A stretch of 64,000 nt of DNA, taken from Pempheris klunzingeri. Taxonomy: Eukaryota; Chordata; Actinopteri; Acropomatiformes; Pempheridae. Made by a program: the position numbers and the translations under genes. Positions 1 to 12,400 of the stretch are shown here, one piece after another (position 1 is the stretch's first letter; each line of letters starts with the position of its first letter). Location of the stretch: positions 17,142,788-17,206,787 of the forward strand of contig NC_092020.1 in NCBI RefSeq assembly GCF_042242105.1. The letters run 5' to 3'. The notes beneath the pieces are model-generated. The model was not told the origin of the DNA. It saw nothing but the letters and a program-made list of their open reading frames with translations, and searched no databases.

Positions 1-1148
1 CTGTGCCATCTAGATTAGACAGCCCAGCATCTTTTTACATATGAATGTGTGTGATTCATCCATGCTCTAGAATTAGATTCCTTTTTCTTGTGAATGTAGA
101 TCAGCTCTTCTAGCCCACAGTGTTGTTAGCTTAGTTTCATTGGTGTCTCAAAATGCATGCTCAATTATACTGTCTGCTAAACATACAGCCTGCTGTTCTG
201 GTTACATGCACCACAGTGTGCTGAATAAATACAGAACAAACCATGTGACCTTTTGCAAATGTCCTTATTGGCTTTGAGGTCAGTGTATTCTCTGTGGTAT
301 TGTGTGATTTCTACCACATATACAATTTCATGGCATAGAATTGGAGACTGATTAGAGTAACTGTTTACCTTTTGTGCGTTGAAAAAGCTTTAAAAAGCAC
401 AGTCTGAGAACAAACGTGGAGTGATCTTGCACTTCCACTGGGTATTAGTCGTAGACTTTGACCCTTATAAGCTTCTTTAACTGGAGAGCATTGATGCAGC
501 TGTAGAATACTGATAATCAGTGCAAGACTACTTATCCTGTCAGTTGTCTTTGCTCTGTCCAGCTCCTGGTAACTCTGATATCTGGTTTGTGGCAGCTAAT
601 TCAGGAGGATTGTTTAGTCAGAATCTCTAAAGTTATGTAGTCAGTCTTAAAATGGCCACATCAAGACAGCTGCTCATGTTACTTATTCCTTCATCTTTCT
701 CTCGACTTATAAATCCTATAAATCTTAGTTCAGGGGCCACAAAGCATATCCGATGAGTTGGTGAGTGAACAAACATCATCACTTAATTTGTGTCACGTCA
801 TGGCCCGTTGTCCCCTACCAGAGAATGTGGCACTAGAGTGTAGATTCAATGTTCATACAGATGAGACATGTGTGCCATGCTGTACTCTAAGAACCCATGA
901 TCAGTGTCTGAGCACATTATGAACGTTTTCTATATCCTAAGACATCCTGGTAAAGGTTGATTCTTACTTTGATGATGTTCGTTGCCTTCATGTTACCATT
1001 GCAGTTCACTTAAGAAAAATGTGTCTTACCCTGGTGGCAAATAAGGCTGCACTTTCTATAGCTGCTTAATGCAGAGACGCCTTGCAATGATTCACTGCAC
1101 AAAAATCTTTTGAGTTTCAGTTAGTAGCACCTTGATGACTTTTCCAGT

Positions 1149-2062
1149 TAGGGATGGGAGTTATGATAATATTTCATTACAGTTGTATCACAATTATATA
1201 TTGGTTTTGCAAAATGCAATGATATGCACATATTCACCCCTACTTCAGATACTGTCTAGGGCTGCAGCAGCAATGATGTATGTTATGTACTATGGAGATG
1301 CTTCAAATGCGTGCTCTGCTCATAGAAACCTCTGCTGCATATCAAATCAAGCGCATCCTAAACTAACAGCCAGCCACGGGCGATCTACATGTTTTGTCTT
1401 CACTTTTGGGGAGCTGTCTTGCTGCTGCATGTGCAAATTATTTCCTGGATGCTGGGAATACTGCAGCAGTCCAGAGTAGAAGAGTGTTATACAACAGAAA
1501 AATGAAAATCAAATGTCTGGAGCAGGAGGCAAAGCACCATAGTCCCCTGAAAAAAGATCATCATCTGTTGATTGGAAGTATTCAGAGTTAGGGCAAGTGA
1601 TGTTAAGCAGGAACAAACCATATGCAAGCAATGCATGAGACTTGTGTCTGCACTGCAAAGCAACAGAACGAACTTGTTCAACCACCTTAAAACACGCCAC
1701 AAGCTACAGTACGATAATTGCATGATGGCCAAGAAGAACAATCACGCCAACGTTACCTCACGTAATTCCCATTCTTGTGCAGTGTCAACTCAGACATCAC
1801 ATTCTAACTAATTTTGCGCAAAAAGTTTTGTTACAGCTTTATTTATATTTTGCTTATTAGGAGATACACTGTGAATAAGAACCAGTCTCTCATTTTAATG
1901 CAAAGATTTGTAGCACAACATGGAGGTGAAGACACTCTTCTGTTTATATAAAAGTGAAAGTACAATGAGAACATTTTGTCTCTAAAATCAATGAATAATT
2001 GCGATCGCAATATTTATCAAAATATTCCTAATTATCATTTTGGCCATAATCGTACATCCCTA
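1149..2062. mobile_element. Degenerate hAT-type DNA transposon relic
   Basis: The left end starts TAGGGATG (1149-1156) and the right end finishes CATCCCTA (2055-2062), an 8-bp terminal inverted repeat of the hAT type. Inside, 1572-1811 (plus) reads a short peptide with a BED-like zinc finger: the pair CKQC, then TNLFNHLKTRH and QYDNC, as at the N-terminus of hAT transposases and ZBED proteins. No catalytic domain is left. The flanking 8-mers (1141-1148 and 2063-2070) do not match, so the target-site duplication has decayed or the true ends differ. It is a dead, non-autonomous copy. Confidence 0.5.
1572..1811 (+). pseudogene. BED-type zinc finger fragment from a hAT transposase
   Basis: A 79-codon open stretch holds a C-x2-C pair (CKQC), the motif TNLFNHLKTRH and then QYDNC. 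This spacing is typical of the BED finger at the start of hAT-family transposases. The rest of such a protein, including the RNase-H-like core and dimerisation domain, is absent. It lies between the hAT-like inverted ends at 1149 and 2062, so it is read as leftover transposon coding sequence and not a host gene. Confidence 0.5.
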
Positions 2063-3423
2063 ATGGTGCCTGCGGCAAAGAACAGTAGATGTGACAACGG
2101 CTGCTGCAGCTTTTTGTTGGAAAGGAAGAACAGGAATTTAGCTTCTGAAGTACTCAGAACTGAGCAGAGCTAAACCATTAAAATGAAGCTCTAGTTGTCT
2201 GCACAGCTCTCATTAGGTCTACACAAAGATGATCACAGTAAAATATGGTCAGTGTGGTTGTGCCCTGCTTAGTGGTCGCATATGATCATGAGTCAGCACA
2301 AGCTTGATACACTAAACCAGTGGAAATGGGGCATTCATCCCTCTAAAATATGAGCAAGAAGCAGTATAATTGGTAGTATAATCTGTGACACTGCAGGCCA
2401 ATCAGTGAGGCTAATCATGTTTACATGCAAATCTAAGATTTTAAGCAGGACTCTCAGCAGCTGAATTTTATGTCGGATATGGAGTCAGCGAGACTTTCAG
2501 AACAAAGTCAGAAGTGTTCGTCAATGATGTGAATATCACATGACTGACCATCGTTTTGCCTCTTTGTCAGCAGTTCTGTAATGCTGAATACACACCGACA
2601 CAGAGACGAGAGAAACGGCTGATACGAGAGCTCCTAAAGCTTGATCATGTCCTCACTGTGTCCTTCCTTCCTGCCTCTGTATCCTAACCATGATTTTCCT
2701 GTGAATAGTTTTGGCTGAAGAAAGTGATATTGACCCTGTGGTGGTCCCTGTAGGAGAGCTGATCTATTTGTAACCTTGAAAGCATGTTTGTAACCCTTGC
2801 TTTTGTCTGGAATTGCTCAATAGTCCACAGGCATTAGAGTAAATTGATTTTCATAGACACTGGCATTTTGTCTCTGTGGTGCTTGACCCCCTAATAAAAA
2901 CAGCAGAAATTGTAAAACAAAACAGTTTGCTGAAAGCACAGGATCACTTATGCTGATATTCTTGCTTGTCAAGATGGATAAACCAGTGCAAAAAGTGATT
3001 GTGTGTGTTGACATTTGTCTTATATTGATTTTATTTCATTTTTAAGTTTTATTGAAAACGAGGAAGCTCACAAGGGTTTGATTACTGACGTGTTTCTCAC
3101 TGCAGCCCATCCCTCCGAGCTTGTCACAGAAAGCAGTGTATGGCTCACTACCGGGTTGACCATGAGCGGGGGGTTATGTCAGATGGCTGAATAGCTGGAT
3201 TGTTCTGTAGCTTCAAATCCGTTGGATCTCTCTAGAACTAGCATTCCAATGGAGAGCAAGCAAAGCACAGAGGAAAAACGGCTGATTTGAACATGATTGG
3301 TCCCAATAGAGTACCCAAACCACTTCTACTTCTGTGATGTAATTTGATATATCTGCTTCGTCAGGCATGACATGATGCCACTGCGGTTTTCTGTGTTTAA
3401 GGTTTGTGTTTTTCTACATACAG

Positions 3424-6400
3424 CTGCAGCTGCACAGGTACAGGCCGAGGAGCGGCGCAGCCTGTCAGGAAACAGTCCAGGACCTACAACCAACACACCA
3501 GCTAAACCTCAGGGGTGTAGGCCAGGTAAAAAAGCACCACACCTTGACACAGAAACAGATTGGCTCTCACAGACCTGCCCTGTCACTGCTCTGTTGTCTT
3601 CCATAATCTGAACCATTAGATGCAACACAATCCACTTCCACCACCCTCTCAGTGTGGCTTAGTGCAGGTAAACCATAGTCATCATCTTATTACTGTAACC
3701 ATTGACAAAGCTCATTAATGACGGTCACATGTGCACATTTGCCTGCCTGATGCAAAGCCTTTGTAACCCTATGCTGCATTGTAATCCATCCTTTTGTTCT
3801 CTGAACATGCATTGTTGCACATGCTGCACCTAACCACATGCACACATGTATGTGTTTGCAGTCATTGACGGTGCCACACTTAGAATAGACGACCGACTGC
3901 GAGTGGCAAAAGAGAGGAGAGAGGAGGCCGACAGACAACAGGGTAAGAGGGGCTCTCTGTGTGAAATTATTTTAGATATAGCCAGCTCCGCCCTGCCTAA
4001 CTACATGTGAAATTTGTTCTGTAAATTATGTTTCATGTTAATACAAAGGATTTTAGCAGCAATTCCACTAAAGTAACTGGTAATAGATATTAGCTAGCTA
4101 GATATCTAGATGGTGGAAATCAACCTAGGCCTCATATAGATATTTAAAAAACGTAATAAAGGGGTTATTACTTCAAGGCTTGTATAAGAGGACAACATAC
4201 TAATGTTTGATTTTTTTTCTTCCCCTGCATGTACCAACTGTCTGTGCATTCACACACTTGATGTGCGGTCAGCTTTGCGAGACTCTCAGATCATGGAGCG
4301 GGAGCGCAAGGCCAAGATGCAAGTGGAGCGTCAGATGGAGGAGCGCCAGAAAAAGGTTGATGAACAAAAAAAAAAGGAGGAGCAGAAACGATTGGCTGTG
4401 GAGGAGAAAAGAAAGCTGAAACAGGAAGAGGAAAAGGTGACTGCAGCACTGGTGGAGTCGTGAGAGCCTCAGAGACCAAAAGAATTACATTTAAATACAG
4501 ACACAGGTTTATGTTGCAGTGTTTCCTTAATATGCATTTTTTTTTTAAAGAGGCAGAGATTATTTAACAGGGACGATATTAAGGGGATAACTGCACAGTC
4601 ATCCATCCATCCATACATTGTAGCATAATTATAACCTTGTCAGGTCTTGTCCTGTCCTTCTGGTTTAGGGACTAATGTTGCTGTATTTTAAACAACTTTC
4701 ATTTTTCTCTTCTGCTGCTTCTGTTATGCTGCAGGAGCACTACGAGGCAGTGATGCGGCGGACATTAGAACGTACTCAGCGAGTTGAGCAGAGGCAAAAA
4801 AGATGGTCCTGGGGAGGGCAGTCTGCAGACTCAGATGGACGAACAGGTAGAGGCCCTACCTTTCTTAAGATCGCACTTTCCTTTCTCCTTTTCTTTTCAT
4901 TTGACATTCACCAACCACTTGCATGGTGAATTAAGAATGTACTAAAGGCTCATCATTTCTTCAAAACAAGATGTGAAAGTGGTCGAGTTATCAATGTGAT
5001 CATATTTCACCACAGGTGGGGTCAAATCTAGATCCAAATGTGCACAATAACTAATTTTTGCCAGCCACTGATGATAATGCCAAATGAGAGGTGATGAGTT
5101 ATAGGTAATTAATTCTGTGAGTTGGCCATATTGGTAAAAGTACTCTCAGGCTGGTTACGATGTGCATACCCCTAAGTCGAACGTGGCTATTTAGAGAAAT
5201 ATCTTGACTGTGTATATTTACTGCTTGGGAGCTATGTAATAGAGTAGCTTATGCCATATTCATGTTTGTGCAGCTGATTCGCATCACTTTAAGTCATTGT
5301 CTAGCTACCTAGCTAGATGTTTTTTTTTTTAAAGCACGTCATATTAATAGCTCAAAATCTGAGCCTCCAAGCAATTAAGAGGCTTCCTTTAAGACTGTTA
5401 AAACAGAGAGCTTTCAACAATGTAAGTTAAAGCTCCAAATGTGATCAGATATGGCTAACAGTACTGTTGGATATTAGTAGCTGTCAGCTGCAAGCTCGGT
5501 TTTGTTATGCAGGAAAGCAAACCTATAAAATCCAGTTTATTTACTGAGATCTGAAGAATTGAGTTTATTTGACAATCGTAACTGTAGTCTGTCACGCTCT
5601 CACTCTCTGCATGCATGAGATATCACTTGACTCCTCAGTACAATCACTCCCACTGTTTGACAATCAGACAATAAACTCCAATGTTCTACCGAATGTTTGC
5701 AGCTTCTAAAAACATGGTTCATTTACATTACGTATTTGTCTGGGTACCAAGTGATGACTGTGTTAATAAGTTGCCAAAATTGTAAATACTCAGGCCACCA
5801 TATTTCATGCTAGACACAAGGTGTCAAGCAAAGGTTGATGGGTACTGGCGACGTTTCACCTCCTCTCTCTTTCCTTGTATGAGGGATGCGCCTCAGAACC
5901 CTTTAACTATCGCTCCTCTCTGAGAGCTGTCTTTTCCCACAGGAGACTCTGATGCCAGCGCCTCTTCTCCAGTAACAATAGTTGTCTCCCCTGCCTCACC
6001 AGAAAAGCCACCAAGGAGTCGACAAGGTTTTGTTTGTTGATAATTTGCTCACCAATGTAGCAACACAGCATGGACTGGCACTGGCACTACAGATAGCTTG
6101 TTACTATCACTATCCCTAACACAAATTCCCGCTACCCTCCACTCCACCAAGCCCCACCTGGACTGGCAGTTTTTCACTAACAGCTTCTTGTATGGGGCCT
6201 GTGTTCTGACTGTGCCTTGTGCTGGGTGAATAGCTGGAGGTATACTTTTAGGTTTTTCACACCCTCCCTCACTGTGGAGCATTTCTAGGTCACATGGGCG
6301 ACTTCACGTGGAAGCCCGACAGAAAGAAACGGGACTAAATTCATCTCTGGGTTCTATGGCATGGATCAAATAATGTTGTTGATGCTGTCCTCTTTGGAGT

Positions 6401-9400
6401 GGTCAAACTTAAGCATCCGTTGTTTACTAACCACTATGCCTGGCTAAAAAAACCACAACAACTTTGTTATGGTTTGTTAAAAATGCACATTGTCATGTTA
6501 AACATGATATTTACCACTAAATTCATTCTGTATATCATGTTTCGTGCACTGCATTAGTAGCACATTAGATCAATAAGTTAATGAGGATAATATATCAGTG
6601 GATATAGCTTTGATATATTTATATTTTAGGTATTTTAATGATGCAGCTAATCACCCCTTGCATATTACATACTAGGATCTTGCAGAACCTCATACTCCCT
6701 TGTGTGCACCCAAATGCCCTCCTCCATTAGACCAACCTCCGTTGTAAACCCCGCCTCCCTTGTCTGTCTTTCCTCCTCCCTCTTAGTGGACAAGCGCTCC
6801 ACATCCACCATGAACCTGAAACAGCCGTCCGAGGCTGGAATCAGCAAACGCCTATCCTCCTCCTCTGCTACCCTCATCAAATCCCCTGACAAAAGTAAGT
6901 CTCCTCTCTTCCCTCCCTCCTTCCTCCCAATCCTCATGTGCTCCCTCTCCCCCTCCCTCCCTTCCTCCTACCCTCCCTGCATGTATGTGCTGCGTCTTAA
7001 CCAAGGTAGCATGATCCAGACAGTCTAATATAAGCCAGTTAAATGTTTATTTGTGATGACTAATGTACTGAGAGCTATCAGGTGACAAATTGTGGATCTG
7101 CAGCAAACCCACTTTCTCTGCCAACTCTTAAGAGTGATCTCTGACCCCTATGCTCTCCATATCCAGGATTTTACTCACAGGCTCACTGGAGCACAAACAG
7201 ACTGGTAAAAAATGTTTTAGCTCTCTGTCTCTGGTTCCAGCTAATGATAAATTAGCATGGCCTCCCAGTTCTGCTGTATCTATTAACTATGCACTTCCTG
7301 AATCAAATTTTCAGAATCAGAAGGGGTCCCAAGCACAAATTGTGAATCATTGATAAATAATAGTACTTGTAGTGGTATAGAACTACAACTGTCACAATAT
7401 TCCTCAGCATATTTTTGATTCACACAAGGTGTATTTGATTTCTGCAGAAAGATAATCAACACAATCAGTTTATTTCATATTTCTCCACAGCTTCTATGGG
7501 CCGCCAGTGCCGTTTCTTCTTTCTGACACTGCTGATTTCTTTATACCCATCTTGTTTAATAGTTTTATACTTTTCCTTTCCCAGGCCTATAAATATATTC
7601 TCAAAAGTCTGAGAGACATTGTACCATCCGCAAGAGAGCACTGTGTAAATTCACCATTGGGTGTTTCATCATTGTCTCTCAGGTGTTAAGCAGAGGAGTT
7701 CGTCTTGTAACCGGTTGCCTAGCAATGGCAATGCTTCTCAGGCCATTAAGGAAGACGGCAAAAAGCTTCAGGTGGAACAGACAGGTGCAAAAGATCCCTC
7801 TCCATCCCACACTATGCTTTCATAATAACGATACGAATATGAATAACAAACAACTACAGGTTATAGAGAAAATATTCAATTAGTTCCATTATAAGTGAAG
7901 CCCTGTCACAGCTATGACAACCACATAGCAAGCTGACTTTGCACATGATAAAGGGTTCAAACACTCACAGCTATTAATACTACAGTAGGTAGACTGAATA
8001 TGGATGGGGGCATCAGGAAGTATACCAGATTCCAGGTCAGATGGGGCAGTTACACCTCCCCTCTGTGTACCTATGGGTCATATATGAAACTTGGACATCA
8101 GCTGCTGCCTGCTGATGTGACATAATCACATAAAACCAAATGAAGCGCACATGACTTGCAAACTGTCTCTGGGGATTCCTTGTTGACTCCTTCCCAGTGC
8201 CTACTTGGCTATAACTCCACTTTCATGTCCGTAGGCCGTTCCATGAAGAAGAGAAGTTCCTCCCTCACACGAGTAAGTGTGGGCAGAGCACAGACCCCTG
8301 CCAAGCCTGATAAGGGTACAACGGATGATCAAGGTGGCTAGCATGAACAATCAACAATCATTTTTTCATGCGCCTATCTGCATCACTCAGGCTTTAGCCT
8401 TTTGGAATAACAAGCATGGTGCTATGATGTTAACTGCTTGCTCATTCTGAATTTGCTCGGTCTTTAAAACCTCATCAACACTGACTGCTACGAAGAGGTT
8501 TTGGGGATAGCATTGTCATATGGCTCAATTCAACGCCATCAGCTATGTGGCTCTTTAAAGTGGCCAAGTCCTCTTTCTATGTATTCCATACTTCTGTTCG
8601 CTTCCTCTTTTAATGAAGCATTGCTCACTTACTGCTGAATCACCCACAGGCAGCTGCTAAGCTTCTCTACACTGTTGTTTGTGATTAACTCGGAACACTG
8701 CCCATTTCATTTATATCTTAACCTTTCTGCTGTCTGAACCTACTAGATCCTGTGCTGTGCCATGTGTCTCACTGACAGCTTATCTTGTTTTAACTTTTCA
8801 AAGCATTTTCTTTTAAGTGTTAACCCAGGAATGGATTTGCTGTGTGCCATGTCTGCACTAACAGTGTTTTGTTTTGGTGTCACAAAGTGTTGATTGTTTT
8901 CTCCCTCCCCGATGACGTCATAGGTGGATTTAAGTCCAAGTGGGCTCATTCTGCAGTGTGGTGTGTGTCAGTGCCATCCCTTCATAGCACCCTCAGAGCA
9001 CAGATATGACCACAGCAACTGACTGCTGTTTGTGTATTGCCATTAACCACCAATGCTTTTGTTTGTTCTACAGCCATGCTAGTGTCCTTGTGCAGATATT
9101 GTGTTGTACAAATGTTCCTGTACTGTATGTTTGTTTAATGTAGTTAGCCATAGGCAATTATTTAACACAGCTACCATCATCCATACTGACTTAGCACCTC
9201 TAATCTGCAAAAAGAACTGAACTGTTATTTAACCCTAAAGCAAACACGCGCCATTTGTTTCATAACTCTTACCTCATCTTGGACTAATAACCCACATTTT
9301 TTATACCTGGGTGCTGAGCAGCGAGCCATGCTGCCATGCTCCAGGGTCTAGCGCTCAACAGCTGACAAATAAGAAAACTGTCTGCAGCAGATGTCTTCTC

Positions 9401-12400
9401 AGTAAGGGGCTCCAAAGGGAAGTGTGACTCTGCATTCTCCAGTTGAAGAGCTAGCATTTAGGGACCTGTGGCAAAATCAGCCTGTCAACACTTAAACTCT
9501 TCTTCTGGTGTGATTTTTCTACTTTGTGACTTAGGTAGCAACAACGGCATAAATGGGGAGTTGTTAATTCTTCCATTTCATGGAAGCAAGAGCTCTTTGT
9601 TTCTGCTGTGAAATCAAGGTCCATCATAGTGTCTGACTTTTAGTACTTACTGTTGTAGTCTTCCTGCTTATTTTACTTAAATTTGGCACCTTCTTTGTCT
9701 TAACCATAGAACAGTTTGCACAGCAGAAGCTAAAGATCTCTTGCCTGGTCACAGTCACTTGCCCTATCACTTTTAGTCTTTAGTTTCTTTCACTTCTCAT
9801 CTTCGTACCCAGTAATATTCCTCTGCTGTCTTTGAAGTTCACTAATGGTTTGTTTTTGCCCATCAGCACACCTCCCTCTCCCCAAGGAACCATTGATTTG
9901 ACCTCATTGTCTAACTCACTGTTTTAACTAAACTCCAGCTACCAGACAATCAGTCTTTGCCGTGTCTCATCATTCTTCCATAGCATCCTTTTCTTGCTGT
10001 CTTTTTCTGACTACCCTTGTTTTATTGAATATCACTAAAATTTAATAGGATAAAGACAGTTGATAAGTAGCCCATGGAAGATTTTTGGGACATGACCTTT
10101 GGTTGTTTATGTTGATTCTCTGCTGTTGGTTAAATCACATGGTGACCTTTCTAAACTTCATTGAACCCACCCCTCCCTTTACCCCCTCTTTTGTTTTGCC
10201 TTCATCCCCCATTCTTTCCTTCTTGGCCTTTGTGTTCTCCTCTATTTTTCGGGTGATTTTTCGGCCGTGTAGCTCGCAGGCAACTGGCCAGCACTGTGGA
10301 CGGAGGGGTCCTTAGTCGCCTGCTCACCCCCACCCAGGCCTCTCTAGCTAGGAGCAAGAGCGCCGCCGCCCTGTCAGTGGAAGGAACAGATGCTCCAGGT
10401 AACCTCCGCTTAGGAGACCCTGACAGAGAGGAAGGATGGCTAGACACAGTCCATGGACCTCCCTACTAGTCCTCATTTTATCAGTAGAAAGTCTGCCCAG
10501 TCACTCCCAGTATCATTTCAGTTGAGTTCATCCCAGTGCACTTCTGCAGACTGTTTTTGAAACAATCCTTTCAAAGTAAAAGGTGGCCTTTTTTGTGGTG
10601 GTGGAATTAAAGAAGAGTCTCTGCGCAGCCTCCTCTCTTCAAAAGCCACCATTGTAACAATCAGCTGTTATGTTACGTATGCAGAATAATTATTTGTAGC
10701 AAAGTACATTCATGTGAGAGAGCATAGTTGGGCAGTAAATATTGACACAAGGGTCCAGCTCACACGCGTCCTCAGATCTGACACAATTGACTGTTGTGTG
10801 CTGAGCTGAGCTGAGCAGGGCCAACTTGGCTGGGAGCATTTCTCTGCATCTGAGAAGCCTCAGGGTCCATGTGGACAGATTTGCTCTAAGCTGCTTACCT
10901 GTTGGTTCTTGTTACGTCAGAATCAGACTGTTGTGCTATTGCATGTGTTCTGGTAGTCTGACCAGAGTGCTGGGGACTACCAGTACATGGTGCAGAAGTA
11001 GTAATTACTGACAGAATATATGGGCTTGAAATCACACTAATCAAATTCAGTATTTTCCATTCTGGGGCTAGATTTTTTTGGCATTATGCAGGAAATATGC
11101 CCTAAAGTCATCTAGATGGGGTTTCATGTCTCACAGGATGACAGGCATACCTTACATTTAAAGTGTGCCTTGCTATGATGGGAGTGGTCTACAGTACATA
11201 AGGCGTTGATTGAGCATAGTCCTAGACTGAGCATAAGCATCCATAATGAATCTCCTGATACACTGATATACTGCATTTTCCTTGTTGACTGTTGGTAGAA
11301 TGAAAGAAGCACACAGTAAAGCACTGAGTCATTCCAGAGCTGCAACTGTATGCTCTGTGTTGGTTTTAGGTTGTGGTGTTTATTGACCGGCCATTACAAA
11401 CCCATTAGCGGCTATAGATCTTCTGCTAAGTATAGCAGCAGTAGACACATGACACATCCGTATTAGCAGCAGCAGCGGTAGCTCATGGCAGGGTAAATTT
11501 CATAGTCACCAGAGCTGCTCAGTATTCAGTCAGAATGAATTAGAAAACACAGGCTGTGGCAGGGAGAATTCTTCAGGTCTCGGGATTATCATGACTAATC
11601 CCCCAAACGAACAGAGCAAGCCCATAGCAAGTCAACAACAGTATTTATTCTGCTTACTAACTACAGGCTGCACTTAAACTTAGTGCTAAGGTTAGTGCTT
11701 TTCATCCATTACAATTTCAGGTTATATTTATTTAGTAGCTCCACATCAACATTTTGTGTCAGTTGGTCGTTTTTACAAACAGTTGAGATTTTTTGGGTGT
11801 TGAATACTTTGGCACAAGCAATGCCTTGTTTCTAGAGACGGATTTGTCCTGAAAACACGGCTGATGTTGCATTTAATGTCTGATCTGCTGTTTAGAGAGT
11901 TACAGTATAATAATAGGAACACTGCAAATTACCCTCATTTTTTAAATGAACACAACAAACAATACTATCAACATTCAGTGTGCATTACTGTACTAATATA
12001 TCTGTGTGAAATGTGTGTGCAGTGTCAGTGTTTGTTGTACTGAGTTGGTGGTAGGTTTAGTGTGTAATATGTGCTGTGCTGTGGTGCTTGGTGTTCAGGT
12101 TTGTTCATGTTGTGTCAAGAGGTGTTTGCAACTGAGTCTGGAGTGTCTGGGGTTTTTGATTGAGATTGCTGCTCTCTCTGCTTCTTGTGTCTTCAGTAAT
12201 CTCCAGTCCAATCAAACCTTCAGAAATCAAGCTGTTGCCTGCCTGAAGTGCTATATCTAACAAATCGCAATTTATTTTTTTGTGCTCTTGTCCCCTTACA
12301 CAATCACTCCTGCATTTCTTTCAACCATCATCTGCCCTCCCATCCTCCCTCTTCTTCTCCCTTACTTTCCCTCTCCCTTTCCTTCCACTCTCTTTATTCT

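Larger units (their letters stand above)
1..3423. other. Region without recognised exons, probably map7d3 intron 1 or 5' flank
   Basis: No coding exon could be supported here. The first recognised map7d3 exon begins near 3424 and is already in the middle of the reading frame, so an upstream exon with the start codon must exist. None of the ATGs here combines a family-like N-terminus with a donor of the right phase. The stretch is AT-rich, has no CpG-rich promoter-like block, and contains the hAT relic listed separately. It is most simply read as intron 1, with the promoter outside the window. Confidence 0.5.

Noticed and set aside
8272..8277. Strong GTAAGT donor inside map7d3 exon 8235-8315
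   Set aside because: Using it would change the exon's end phase and break the join to the next conserved exon. The GGTACA donor at 8316 keeps phase. It could still be a minor alternative.
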